Shown: one piece after another, positions 54,377 through 64,000 of the stretch
Layout: every line of letters begins with the position of its first letter
Numbering within the stretch: position 1 is the first letter of the stretch
DNA from: Collinsella sp. AK_207A
GTDB lineage: Bacteria > Actinomycetota > Coriobacteriia > Coriobacteriales > Coriobacteriaceae
NCBI RefSeq assembly: GCF_902501965.1
Contig: NZ_CABWID010000010.1
Span: 406,472 to 470,471, forward strand
Length of the DNA: 64,000 nt
Reading direction: 5' to 3'
The notes under the pieces: model-generated
Databases searched by the model: none
What the model was told of the DNA's origin: nothing
Seen by the model: the letters and a program-made list of their open reading frames with translations, nothing else
Program-made: the position numbers and the translations under genes

Positions 54377-55654
54377 ATGGAAGCGCTTCAGAACTTCCTC
54401 CAGAAGTGGCTGATGCCGATCGCCGCGAAGATCGAGAAGCAGCAGCACCTTCAGGCCATCAAGGACGGCATGATCGGCGCCACGCCGTTCATTATCGTGG
54501 GCTCCATGTGCCTGCTGCCGATGGCCTTCATGAACCTCATCGGCTCCGGTCCGGTGTACGACTTCCTGGGCGTCGTGAACCCGTTCTTCACGACCATCGC
54601 CGCCAAGACCACCGACTTCGTGGCCATCTACGCGTGCTACCTCATCGCGCGCTCGTTGGCCAAGCGCTACGACATCGACAACACCATGCTCGCCATCTCG
54701 TCCGTCGCCGTACTGTTCATCCTCACGGGTGTGGACGTGAAGGACGGCATCGCCACCACGTACTTCGGCTCCTCGGGACTCTTCACCTCGATGATCGCCG
54801 CCATCCTGACGGTGGAGATCGCACGCGTGCTGGTGAAGTACAACGTGGTCATCAAGCTGCCGGACTCCGTGCCCGACATGGTGTCCGAGAGCTTCAGCGC
54901 GCTCATCCCCATCTTCTTCGCCTGCGCGGCCGCCTCGGGCATCGCGCTGGCCTCCACCAACCTGGGCGGCGCCGCGTTCCCCGCGCTCATCATGAACCTG
55001 CTGGCTCCGGCCATCAGCTCCATGGACACGCTGCCCGCGCTGCTGATCGTGATCTTCCTCACCCAGCTGCTGTGGTTCTTCGGCCTGCACGGGCCCAGCA
55101 TCACGCAGGTTGCCTGGGCGCCGTTCGCCATCGCCTACGCCACCGAGAACGCGGCCAACTACGCCGCCGGCCAGGCCGTGACGCACGTGTTCACCTATGG
55201 CTTCTACTTCAACGTCCTGCAGGTTACCGGTTCCGGCCTCACGCTCGGCCTGGTGATCTTCATGCTGCTCTCCAAGAGCCAGACGTACAAGGCCATCGGC
55301 AAGGCGGCCATCGTGCCCTCCATCTTCGGCATCAACGAGCCCGTCATCTTCGGCGCACCCATCCTGCTGAACCCGTTCATGTTCATCCCGTTCGTGTTCG
55401 GCCCGCTGGTGTGCACCGTCATCAGCTGGTTCGCCTTCGCGACCGGCCTGGTGGGCATGCCGATAACGGCTCCTCCGGGATTCATGCCCCCGGGAGTGGG
55501 CGCCTACCTGATGACGCTCGACTGGCGCGCGCCGGTGCTGGTGGTTGTGCTGCTGGTGATCATGGCCGCGATCTACTACCCGTTCTTCAAGCTCATGGAG
55601 AAGGAGCAGCTGGAGACCGAGGCCGCCGACGAGGCTACCGCAGCCTCCAAGTAG
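54377..55654 (+). CDS. PTS system cellobiose/lactose-family IIC component
   Basis: The 425-aa protein has about ten membrane spans. It begins LQAIKDGMIGATPFIIVGSMCLLP and has LLWFFGLHGPSITQVAWAPF and the NEP loop PSIFGINEPVIFGAPILLNP. It forms the sugar channel for the IIA and IIB before it; the GH4 gene follows. The start follows GGAAAGGTAGGGTA. Confidence 0.95.
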   Translation: MEALQNFLQKWLMPIAAKIEKQQHLQAIKDGMIGATPFIIVGSMCLLPMAFMNLIGSGPVYDFLGVVNPFFTTIAAKTTDFVAIYACYLIARSLAKRYDIDNTMLAISSVAVLFILTGVDVKDGIATTYFGSSGLFTSMIAAILTVEIARVLVKYNVVIKLPDSVPDMVSESFSALIPIFFACAAASGIALASTNLGGAAFPALIMNLLAPAISSMDTLPALLIVIFLTQLLWFFGLHGPSITQVAWAPFAIAYATENAANYAAGQAVTHVFTYGFYFNVLQVTGSGLTLGLVIFMLLSKSQTYKAIGKAAIVPSIFGINEPVIFGAPILLNPFMFIPFVFGPLVCTVISWFAFATGLVGMPITAPPGFMPPGVGAYLMTLDWRAPVLVVVLLVIMAAIYYPFFKLMEKEQLETEAADEATAASK

Positions 55655-57181
<1,527 letters not shown>

Positions 57182-57192
57182 GCCAAGCGTGA

Positions 57193-57229
57193 GGGGTGGT
57201 ACGCCGGGACAGTCCCAACGTACCACCCC
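57193..57229. repeat. short palindromic repeat, copy 2
   Basis: GGGGTGGTAC (57193-57202) pairs perfectly with GTACCACCCC (57220-57229), with the inner GGGACAGTCCC that is shared with copy 1 at 24582. It sits 12 bp after the GH4 stop. Confidence 0.85.
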
Positions 57230-57264
57230 GCCCGTCCGCAACCAACAACAAAAGGAGTTCAACC

Positions 57265-57918
57265 ATGGCATATTCCATCTGGGAGACCGGCACCACCAAG
57301 CATGGTTTCCCCATCGACCTCATGATCTCGTCGCTGCAGAAGAGCATCCGCCGCGGCAGCGAGTCCGACGAGGTGGTGGACGACGAGGGCCACACCGCCC
57401 AGTGGTTCCTGGAGAACGCGGTGAAGGTGGCGTACGAGTTGTACACCTCCAGCCCCGTGCTGCTCGAGAAGCTCTGGAGCCGCCTCGTCTCCATCTCCGT
57501 GGAGGACGTGGGCTGTCGTCCGGAGATGGCCGTCTACATCAACACCCTCAACCAGATGCGCAAGGACTATGGCTACGACGACGTGGACCAGCCGATGTTC
57601 TTCGTGCAGGCCATCCGCCTGCTGTGCTCCGGCGAGAAGGACCGCTCCACGGACTTCCTCAAGAACATCGTCATCAAGGGTGCTGAGCTGGGCGTGCGAC
57701 CGGAGATTCCGGACCTCGCCTACGACAAGCACACCAAGAAGGGCCAGGAGATGGGCCGCGACTCGTTCCACTTCTTCAATGAGGCCTGCCGCGTCATTCC
57801 GCAGAAGGACGTTGAGAACAGTTACCGCCAGCGCTACGGCGAGCTGCTAGACGAGTACTACCACGGCGACACGCCGCACGATCCGGACGCGTTCAAGTAC
57901 GCGATCGGCCGCGTGTAG
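57265..57918 (+). CDS. protein related to the C-terminal domain of RarA/MgsA, without the ATPase part
   Basis: The 217-aa protein is soluble and helical. LLEKLWSRLVSISVEDVGCRPEMAVYINTL (in part RLVSISVEDVG) resembles the RRLV..ASEDVG block of the RarA/MgsA AAA+ C-terminal domain. IPDLAYDKHTKKGQEMGRD with a following HFF motif resembles stand-alone relatives of that domain. No Walker motifs are present. ATG at 57265 follows AAAGGAG. It is the last gene of the beta-glucoside locus, whose sugar role does not explain it. The family call is from memory. Confidence 0.65.
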   Translation: MAYSIWETGTTKHGFPIDLMISSLQKSIRRGSESDEVVDDEGHTAQWFLENAVKVAYELYTSSPVLLEKLWSRLVSISVEDVGCRPEMAVYINTLNQMRKDYGYDDVDQPMFFVQAIRLLCSGEKDRSTDFLKNIVIKGAELGVRPEIPDLAYDKHTKKGQEMGRDSFHFFNEACRVIPQKDVENSYRQRYGELLDEYYHGDTPHDPDAFKYAIGRV

Positions 57919-58074
57919 GTCGGTTTCCACCGGCGCCTGGGCGACCTGGGCGCCGAGGAGAGAGATTGTTCCGGCGAGGGCCGGGACCGCGCCTGCGGCG
58001 GACGGCGCGCGTGCAGCTGCGGCCGAGCCGCGGCGACCTTCAGCCGGCGGCTCGACGCGCGGCTGGTAGCCTCC

Positions 58075-58377
58075 ATGGCCGCCGCGGGGGCGCTCTCGTT
58101 CTCGGCGGTGGTGTTCGAGACGGCGCTCAACGTGGCGCTTCCAACCCTGATGATGGAGTTCCAGGTGGGCACGGCCACCATCCAGTGGATCACCTCGGGC
58201 TACCTGCTCACGCTCGCTATCGTCATCCCCACGTTTCCCTGGCTGAAGTCGCGCTTTCCGCTGCGACGCCTCTTCGTGGCGGCCGTGGTGCTCTTCATCG
58301 CCGGAGCGCTCGCCTGCGGGCTGGCGCTCACGTTCCCGGTGCTCTCGGCCGCGGCCTTCCGGCTTTGCCGCCAGTGA
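58075..58377 (+). pseudogene. N-terminal fragment of an MFS drug-transporter gene
   Basis: The frame encodes SFSAVVFETALNVALPTLMM, IQWITSGYLLTLAIVIPTF and RRLFVAAVVLFIAGALACGLA, the first three membrane spans of an EmrB/QacA-type (DHA2) transporter. It then ends RLCRQ and a stop, where over ten more spans should follow. No ribosome binding site is clear. In the 57919-58453 gap nothing else is visible. Confidence 0.7.
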
Positions 58378-58453
58378 AGAGCGCAACGCCTGCGTCCCTG
58401 CGCCGCGGGCGCGCCGCAACCCTTACCATGATGGGCAAGTGAAGGGAGCCCCC

Positions 58454-59383
58454 GTGAGTTCTACGACCGACCGAATCGACATCTGGGTGGACTGCGACCC
58501 CGGCATCGACGATGCCGTCATGCTGGCCTGCGTGGCCGCGAGCAGCGATCGTCTGCAGCTGCACGGCGTCTCCAGCGTGGCAGGCAACCTGCCGAGTGAT
58601 GTCGTGACGAAAAACGTGCTGCGCCTGGCGGACTTTCTGGGGTTGCCGCAGGTTCCGCTCGCGCGCGGGGCCGTACGCCCGCTGGTTCGTCCCGCCCAAG
58701 ATGCGGCGGCGGTTCACGGGGCGATGGGTCTCGGCGAGGTTGTGCTACCCGTTTCGACGCGCGCGCTCGAGCCGGAGCCGGCGGTCGTTGCGATGCAACG
58801 GGCCATCGCCGCGCTGCCGGAAGGCCGTCGCATGACGCTCGTTCCCACGGGGCCGCTCACCAACATCGCCTTGCTCCTGCGCGTGTATCCGCAGGTTGCA
58901 GACCGGATTGACCGCATCGTCCTTATGGGTGGGTCCACGGTGGGCGGCAACGTGACGCCGTATGCCGAGTTCAACGTATGGGGCGATCCGGAGGCCGCGG
59001 CTATGGTGCTTGGCAGCGGGCTGCCAATCGTCATGTGCGGGCTGGACGTCACGCTCAAGTGCGGGCTCACGAGGGAGCAGCTCCGCGGTCTGCTTGAGGA
59101 CGAAAACCCCCGCCGCGCGATGCTGGGACGGATGCTGTCGTTCTATACGCCGGTGGACGCGGAGTGGCGGTACGGCGTCTGCGTCATTCACGACGCCGCG
59201 ACCATCCTGTACCTCACGAATCCCGAGCTCTTTAGCGGTGTGACCTGTGACATCGAGGTGGATTGCGGCGACGGGCGGCGGGGCGAGACGCGCGTGGTGC
59301 CGGGTGGCGACGTGCTACGGTTGAACGACGTGGATATGGCTGGGTTCCAAGAGGCGCTGCTAGGCCAGCTGGCCCGGCTGTAG
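58454..59383 (+). CDS. inosine/uridine-preferring nucleoside hydrolase
   Basis: The enzyme splits ribonucleosides into base and ribose. The 309-aa protein has the calcium-binding start IWVDCDPGIDDAVML, VHGAMGLGEV, LVPTGPLTNIALLL, VLMGGSTVGGNVTPYAEFNVWGDPEAA (in part) and VIHDAATILYL with the late His-Asp pair. GTG at 58454 has GAAGGGAG six bases upstream; GTG at 58439 has none. A ribokinase gene follows 12 bp later, which fits salvage of the released ribose. Confidence 0.94.
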   Translation: MSSTTDRIDIWVDCDPGIDDAVMLACVAASSDRLQLHGVSSVAGNLPSDVVTKNVLRLADFLGLPQVPLARGAVRPLVRPAQDAAAVHGAMGLGEVVLPVSTRALEPEPAVVAMQRAIAALPEGRRMTLVPTGPLTNIALLLRVYPQVADRIDRIVLMGGSTVGGNVTPYAEFNVWGDPEAAAMVLGSGLPIVMCGLDVTLKCGLTREQLRGLLEDENPRRAMLGRMLSFYTPVDAEWRYGVCVIHDAATILYLTNPELFSGVTCDIEVDCGDGRRGETRVVPGGDVLRLNDVDMAGFQEALLGQLARL

Positions 59384-59395
59384 GGGAGGAGCATC

Positions 59396-60304
59396 ATGAG
59401 CGTGCTGGTGTTTGGATCCGCGAACATAGACGAGACGTATACCGTGTCGCATATGGTGGCGCGCGGCGAGACGCTTGCGGCCACGGCGGTGACGCGGCGC
59501 TCGGGAGGCAAGGGCCTGAACCAGGCCATCGCCTTCGCGCGCGCTGGGGCGGAGGTTTGCTTTGCCGGTATGGTGGGTACCGATGGGCAATTTCTGCTGG
59601 AAGAGCTGGTAGCCGCGGGCGTTGACGTGACGCGCGTGCGCGTGTTGCCGGACGAGCGGACGGGCGTCGCCGTGATTCAAAACGACACCGCGGGCGATAA
59701 CTGCATCCTGCTCTACGGCGGAGCGAACCGGCGCATGACGCCTGCATATGTACGCGAGGTTTTGGACGCGTGCCGTCCCGGCGATTTGGTGGTGCTGCAG
59801 AACGAGATCAACCTGCCGGGCGAGATCATCGAGGGTGCGCTCGAGCGGGGGCTGAGGGTGGCGGTCAATCCGTCGCCCATGGATGAAGCCGTACCCGTTG
59901 ATCTGCTGGAACGGGTGGACTACCTGCTGGTCAACGAGGTCGAGGCGTCTCAGCTGCTGGGACCGGATATGCCGAGCGGCGACACGTGGGCCGATGTTGC
60001 CCAGGCTCTGGGCTCTTGCTTTCCTCAGACGACGATCGCGCTCACGCTCGGCGGTGAAGGCTCCATGCTCATACGGGATGGCGCGGTGGTCGTTCGGCAA
60101 CCGGCGCTCTCGCACGAGGTGGTGGATACCACGGCGGCGGGAGACACCTTTACGGGTTACCTGCTGACGGCACTTGAGCGCGGGGATGCCCCTGAAACGG
60201 CTATGCGCCTGGCGGCGACGGCCTCGGCCATCACTGTGAGCCGACCTGGTGCGGCGCCGAGCATTCCCTTGCTTGCCGAATGCGAGGCATTGCCGGAAAA
60301 GTAG
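59396..60304 (+). CDS. rbsK: ribokinase
   Basis: RbsK phosphorylates ribose to ribose-5-phosphate. The 302-aa PfkB-family protein starts VLVFGSANIDETYTV, has GGKGLNQAIAFARAGAEV, the LVNEVEASQLLG block and the catalytic VVDTTAAGDTFTGYL. The start follows GGGGAGGAGCATC. It is paired with the nucleoside hydrolase. Deoxyribose or another pentose is possible as substrate, but the context favours ribose. Confidence 0.92.
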   Translation: MSVLVFGSANIDETYTVSHMVARGETLAATAVTRRSGGKGLNQAIAFARAGAEVCFAGMVGTDGQFLLEELVAAGVDVTRVRVLPDERTGVAVIQNDTAGDNCILLYGGANRRMTPAYVREVLDACRPGDLVVLQNEINLPGEIIEGALERGLRVAVNPSPMDEAVPVDLLERVDYLLVNEVEASQLLGPDMPSGDTWADVAQALGSCFPQTTIALTLGGEGSMLIRDGAVVVRQPALSHEVVDTTAAGDTFTGYLLTALERGDAPETAMRLAATASAITVSRPGAAPSIPLLAECEALPEK

Positions 60305-60305
60305 G

Positions 60306-60514
60306 CGATACTTTATCGGTTTTGAGGCAGCCGTGAAAAAGCAGGCCGATACTTTATCTGTTTTGAGGGGACCGTGCTCGTAAGGAGTCTGGGTGAGGGA
60401 TAGAAAGCCCAGGTTGAGAGGATGGCGGTTTCGCTTCTACTGGTCGGACCCGCCGAGAACCGATAAAGTAGCGGCTCGCTTTCAGCGGGTGCGTGACAAA
60501 CCAATAAAGTAGGG
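60306..60514. repeat. phased four-core repeat element, copy 3 (209 bp)
   Basis: Direct cores CGATACTTTATCGGTTTT at 60306 and CGATACTTTATCTGTTTT at 60347 (41 bp) are followed by inverted cores CGATAAAGTAGC at 60461 and CAATAAAGTAGG at 60502 (41 bp). The inner cores are 114 bp apart. The central CCAGGTTGAG has its AGG at 60411, 64 nt after the second core. It fills the gap between convergent rbsK and hypF. Confidence 0.9.
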
Positions 60515-60524
60515 CCGACTTTTC

Positions 60525-62975
60525 CTATATGCCGCGCGCTCGCGCCACGGCGGCCTGGCCGTAGGCGATGCACCCGTCGTTGACGGGCACCGTGTGGGGA
60601 ACGAGCGCCCTGAGGCCCCGCTGTTCCAGGAGCCTCCACATGCGGCAGAGCAGCAAACGGTTCATAAAGCAGCCGCCGGAGAGCGCAACGGTATCGAGTC
60701 GGCGTTCGCGGGCGATGTTGATGGCGGCATCGGCAAAGCCTGTCGCCACGGCATCGTGTGCCTGCCAAGCCAGGAGGTTCGGATCTGCGCCGGCGGCGAT
60801 GCCGTCCAATACGGCGCGGAGGAGCGGAGCTGGATCCAGGACCCCGCCTCGCAGCGGCAGGGTGATTCCCGCGGCTTGCGAGCGGATTGCCGCCCGCCAC
60901 GCCGCAGCTTCGAGCTGGATGGCGGGTTCTCCCTCATAGGTTGCCTGGTCGCGGATGCCGAGCAGGGCGGCCAACGCATCGAGAAAGCGCCCCATGCTGC
61001 TGGTGAGGGGGCTGTTGATACCACGCTCTACCATGGTGGCGGTCACCTTGCGCGTGGGCTCATCCATGCGTTCAAGGAGGCTCGCCGCCCCGGCATGGTC
61101 GAGCAGCCCGTGAGCCATGAGCAGCGCATATGCGTTGCGCCGGGCATCGCGCACAGAGGCCGCGCCGCCGGGGAGACGCCAAGTTGCAAGGTGGGTGGTG
61201 CGCTCAAAGCCGGCTAGATCGGCCACGAGGATCTCGCCGCCCCATACCGTGCCATCCGTACCGGCCCCCGTGCCGTCGAGTGCGATGCCCACCACGGGGC
61301 CCGGCTCGTTGTGCTCCGCAAGCACGGAGGCGATGTGCGCATGGTGGTGCTGCACTTCAATGAGCGGCAGACCCTGCTTGCGCGCCTGTTCGCGCGCCCA
61401 TTGGCTGGGCAGATAGCCGGGATGCAGGTCGCAGGCGAGCGCGGTGGGCGTGAGGTCGAAGAGCGACTGAAGGCGCGCGCGGGCCTCAGTCCAAGCGGAG
61501 AAGGTCTCGCCGTTCTCGACGTCGCCGATGTGCTGGGAGAGAAAGCACTGGGCCTTGCCGTCATCCACCTCGCGCGTGAGGGCGATGGTCGCTTTCTGCT
61601 CCGAGCCGCAGGCGAGCACCACGGGCGCGGCGCCCGGCACGAAGGGGTCGCTACCGGTACGTGCGGGGCAGGCGGGCAGCGAGAGCGGCATCGGCGCAAA
61701 ACCGCGCGCGCGTCGCACGGGCAGAGGCTCCCCCGCGACTATGCGCACCACGGAGTCGTCGTAGCGCGAGAGGATGGCACGGTCGTTTCCGAGCAGCGCG
61801 TCGGCGATACCGCTCGCAACCAGGTGCTCCCAGGCCAGCTCGTCATCCACCTCGATGGGTTCCTCGGAGAGGTTGCCGCTCGTCATCACGAGCGCGTGCA
61901 CACCCCGCTCCCCGCAGGCGGCAAGCAGGAGGTGCTGTAGCGGGGTATGCGGCAGCATGACGCCGAGTTCGGGAAGGTTCCAAGCAACGGCTTCGGCGAG
62001 CATCGGTTCCGGACCATCACCCGTCGGTTCCGAACCCATCTGTACACGTCGCCGAAGCAGCACGATGGGTCGCACGGACCCCGTGAGCAGGGCGGCTTCC
62101 GCGTCGTCAACCTTGCAGACGCCGCGGACCTCGTCCAGCGTTCGCATCATCACGGCGAGCGGCTTGTTGCTCCGCCGCTTGCGACGGCGTAGCTCGCGCA
62201 CGGCGGCATCGTTGCCCGCGTTGCACGCAAGGTGGAACCCACCCAGACCCTTGATGGCAACGATGCTACCTGCGGCAAGCAGGTGCGCGCACCGTCCGAT
62301 GATTGCATCGCTCTCCTCGCACGTGGCACCTACCGCGGGAACCCGCGGTTCGTCCCCACTGCCCGTAGATGCCTCCTCGCGCCACGTGAGGTGCGGGCCG
62401 CACGTAAAGCAGGCGTCGGGTTGCGCATGGAAGCGCCGGTCGGCCGGGTCGGCGTACTCGCGCGCGCAGCGGGGGCACATGGGGAACGCCGCCATGGACG
62501 TCTTGGGCCGGTCATAGGGCAGGTCGCGGATGATGGTAAAGCGCGGCCCGCAGTTGGTGCAGTTGATGAAAGGGTAGTGGAAGCGCCGGTCGGTGGGGTC
62601 GAACAGCTCGTGCACGCAATCCGGGCAGGTGGCGATGTCGGGCGAGACGAGAGTCGTGTGCGCGGTCTGGTCCTCGGACGCCACGATGCGGAACCCGCTC
62701 GGTCGGTCGTGGCCATCCTGCGCCCGTGGGCCCTCGCCTTCCAGCGGGGTCACGGATACGTTCTCCACCTTGGCTGCGGCGGGCGCGTTCGCGGAGAGGG
62801 CGCCGACGAACGCATCGAGCGCCGCCGCGTCCGCCGCCCACGCCTCCACGTGCACGCCGTCCCCGGCGTTGAGCACCCAGCCGGAAATCCCGCGCGCCAC
62901 GGCTTCGCGGTACACGAAGGGCCGCATGCCCACGCCCTGTACCACGCCGGTTATGTGAATCCGTGCACCCCGCAT
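60525..62975 (-). CDS. hypF: carbamoyltransferase HypF
   Basis: HypF makes the carbamoyl group that becomes cyanide on the NiFe-hydrogenase iron. The 816-aa protein has an acylphosphatase domain (about 1-90, IHITGVVQGVGMRPFVYREA). Two CxxC zinc-finger pairs follow (CPDCVHELFD...CTNCGPRFT, CPRCAREY...CFTCGPHL), then a YrdC-like domain with SNKPLAVMM, and a Kae1-like C-terminal domain with IEVQHHHAHIASVL and VALSGGCFMNRLL. ATG at 62975 was chosen; GTG at 62984 is an alternative. It is the last gene after nikR. Confidence 0.96.
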   Translation of the reverse strand: MRGARIHITGVVQGVGMRPFVYREAVARGISGWVLNAGDGVHVEAWAADAAALDAFVGALSANAPAAAKVENVSVTPLEGEGPRAQDGHDRPSGFRIVASEDQTAHTTLVSPDIATCPDCVHELFDPTDRRFHYPFINCTNCGPRFTIIRDLPYDRPKTSMAAFPMCPRCAREYADPADRRFHAQPDACFTCGPHLTWREEASTGSGDEPRVPAVGATCEESDAIIGRCAHLLAAGSIVAIKGLGGFHLACNAGNDAAVRELRRRKRRSNKPLAVMMRTLDEVRGVCKVDDAEAALLTGSVRPIVLLRRRVQMGSEPTGDGPEPMLAEAVAWNLPELGVMLPHTPLQHLLLAACGERGVHALVMTSGNLSEEPIEVDDELAWEHLVASGIADALLGNDRAILSRYDDSVVRIVAGEPLPVRRARGFAPMPLSLPACPARTGSDPFVPGAAPVVLACGSEQKATIALTREVDDGKAQCFLSQHIGDVENGETFSAWTEARARLQSLFDLTPTALACDLHPGYLPSQWAREQARKQGLPLIEVQHHHAHIASVLAEHNEPGPVVGIALDGTGAGTDGTVWGGEILVADLAGFERTTHLATWRLPGGAASVRDARRNAYALLMAHGLLDHAGAASLLERMDEPTRKVTATMVERGINSPLTSSMGRFLDALAALLGIRDQATYEGEPAIQLEAAAWRAAIRSQAAGITLPLRGGVLDPAPLLRAVLDGIAAGADPNLLAWQAHDAVATGFADAAINIARERRLDTVALSGGCFMNRLLLCRMWRLLEQRGLRALVPHTVPVNDGCIAYGQAAVARARGI

Positions 62976-62985
62976 GGCCTGCACG

Positions 62986-63507
62986 CTACCGGCCCAGGCT
63001 CTTCCCCGTTGCGGCGCAGGTCAGCTCGCCGTGCGCTACGCCGCGCAGGCCGAGCAGCTTGTCGGCCAGCTCGTACACGCGCGCCCCCTGGCCCTTTAAG
63101 GCCAGGATCTCCAGGCAGTTGTGGTGGTCCAGATGCACGTGCATGGTGGAGACGATCTCGGCGGTGTAGTCGTGCTGAATCTCGTCCAGCCGCCGCGTGA
63201 GGTCGCCGGTGTGGTGGTCGTAGATCATGGTGAGCGAGCCGATGACCTGCACATCCGGTGTGCGCTGCTCGTCCGCGACGAGCGAGGCGCGCATCAGGTC
63301 GCGCAGGGCCTCGGAGCGGTTGACCGTGTCGCCGCGCCGCGCCGTCTGGGCGTCGAACGCCCGCAGCAGGCCCTCGGGCACCGCGACGGAGAAGCGCGCG
63401 AGCTCATCGGCAGCGGTGTCCGAGGGCTCCGCTTTGGCGTTGGCAAGATCCGGGCGGTTTTCAGCCGGTGCGGCGGCCCCGTCCCTTTCATGGCCGTGTA
63501 CGTGCAT
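62986..63507 (-). CDS. nikR: nickel-responsive regulator NikR
   Basis: NikR represses nickel uptake genes when nickel binds. The 173-aa protein has the ribbon-helix-helix domain (ELARFSVAVPEGLLRAFDAQ, then NRSEALRDLMRASL) and the ACT-like nickel domain with HDYTAEIVSTMHVHLDHHNCLE, where H, HVH and C form the nickel site. It carries an extra N-terminal tail of about 40 residues starting MHVHGHERDG, rich in His, not usual in the family. The start lies two bases after the stop of the upstream small gene. Confidence 0.92.
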   Translation of the reverse strand: MHVHGHERDGAAAPAENRPDLANAKAEPSDTAADELARFSVAVPEGLLRAFDAQTARRGDTVNRSEALRDLMRASLVADEQRTPDVQVIGSLTMIYDHHTGDLTRRLDEIQHDYTAEIVSTMHVHLDHHNCLEILALKGQGARVYELADKLLGLRGVAHGELTCAATGKSLGR

Positions 63508-63509
63508 GG

Positions 63510-63758
63510 CTAGACCAGCTTGACGGAGCCGACGGAGTTGTGGTCGGCCTCGATGGCCTCGGCGTAGCCGTCCAGCGCAGCGTGTGCCTCGTCCAGCGCT
63601 TTCATGCAGGCCTCCAGCTGGCTGCCGATTCGCTCCATATCGAAGTTTTCGGTGGCGTGCAGCAGCAGGTGGCTCCACTCGTGCGCCATCTGGATGGTGT
63701 CGTCAATCTGGCGGACGCTCATCTCGAGCTGGCCCATGTTCATTCCGACGTCGTGCAT
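63510..63758 (-). CDS. small hypothetical protein at the head of the nikR-hypF operon
   Basis: ATG at 63758 follows AGGGAGGTTCTC. The 82-aa protein is acidic and almost all helix, with His at several places (HDVGMNMGQLEMSVRQIDD, MAHEWSHLLLHATENFDMERIG, ALDEAHAALDGYAEAIEADH). The pattern suggests a small helical bundle. I do not recognise the family. Gaps of 2 bp to nikR and 10 bp from nikR to hypF suggest one operon, so a role in nickel handling or hydrogenase maturation is likely but unproven. Confidence 0.8.
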   Translation of the reverse strand: MHDVGMNMGQLEMSVRQIDDTIQMAHEWSHLLLHATENFDMERIGSQLEACMKALDEAHAALDGYAEAIEADHNSVGSVKLV

Positions 63759-63988
63759 GAGAACCTCCCTGGTCGTGGTTTGCAAGCAGTATAGCCCGAA
63801 TGGCTCGCCGACGGGCGTCGTCGGTTTGCGGCCGCCAACGGGTCGAGGCTGCCGGTCCGTGGCAGCGACCACGCAAGACGATATGAGCTGAACATTGAGG
63901 CGCCTCCCGCGCGCGGGAAACGTGGGTCGCGCGACAATGTCGGTATCGTCAGACGTGGCCGCGCGCCACACCGTGCCGGGAGGTCCCC

Positions 63989-64000
63989 ATGGAAGATTAT
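63989..64000 (+). CDS. start of a gene cut by the window edge
   Basis: ATG at 63989 behind GGGAGGTCCCC begins MEDY and runs out of the window. It would be divergent from the nickel operon. Nothing can be said of its product. The gap 63759-63988 has no clear NikR box. Confidence 0.5.

Overview
The window is a GC-rich bacterial chromosome segment. Genes are tightly packed, with AGGAGG-type ribosome binding sites and frequent 4-8 nt gene overlaps. The mix of genes suggests a Coriobacteriia-type actinobacterium, most like Collinsella or a relative: Gram-positive LPQTG surface proteins, many sugar PTS genes, a cytochrome c maturation set with a Cys-type CcmE, cytochrome bd oxidase and nickel-enzyme maturation genes. 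This placement is inference; no rRNA or other marker gene is present.

Layout. 1-1391: end of a folate gene (folK) and convergent coaX. 1520-7382: cytochrome c maturation locus ccmE-ccmF-small ORF-ccmA-ccmB-ccmC-ccmD. 7439-11827: a phased repeat element, initiator tRNA-Met, then a decaying island of different base composition holding an integrase remnant, a small membrane protein, coding fragments and a frameshifted LPQTG surface protein. 11830-17114: larE, a HAD phosphatase, a second phased repeat array, a LacI-type regulator with its likely operator, and glmS. 17192-21990: beta-glucoside locus 1 (GntR regulator, GH1 phospho-glucosidase, PTS IIC-IIB-IIA). 22021-29072: nitroreductase, HAD, small hypothetical, RidA, and a MarR regulator with a heterodimeric ABC exporter. 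29279-35347: cydABDC. 35431-38256: DedA, cysE, ilvE. 38547-43010: a second LPQTG protein, a second copy of the repeat element, and an amino-acid ABC transporter. 43060-46458: a PIN-toxin scrap, an EIIA(Glc)-like protein, pyrE, a lipoprotein, and an AT-rich XRE/DUF2975 patch with a frameshift. 46436-51400: gph-like HAD, a long palindrome, hypE-hypD-hypC, and an FAD-dependent dehydrogenase. 51571-57918: beta-glucoside locus 2 (LicR-type regulator, PTS IIA-IIB-IIC, GH4 hydrolase, RarA/MgsA C-terminal-like protein). 58075-60304: MFS scrap, nucleoside hydrolase and ribokinase. 60306-63758: third copy of the repeat element, then hypF, nikR and an unknown small protein on the minus strand.

How the genes work together. 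Two phospho-beta-glucoside systems feed glycolysis; the nucleoside hydrolase and ribokinase salvage ribose. hypC/D/E/F with nikR point to a nickel-dependent hydrogenase, and larE to a nickel-pincer enzyme, although hypA/B, larB/C and the enzymes themselves lie outside the window. The ccm set and cydABDC support membrane-bound respiratory electron transfer.

The most unusual signal is intergenic. Three diverged copies of a roughly 208-bp element occur at 7439, 40279 and 60306. Each has two direct and then two inverted copies of a CGATACTTTATCG-like core with 41-bp phasing and a conserved 113-114 bp centre. An unrelated element at 13516 uses the same logic: four direct then three inverted copies of a TGCTAAGCA core with 30-31 bp phasing. 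Long palindromic elements at 2196, 21848 and 47143 and a short palindromic repeat at 24582 and 57193 add to this population. I know of no description of them, and their function is open.
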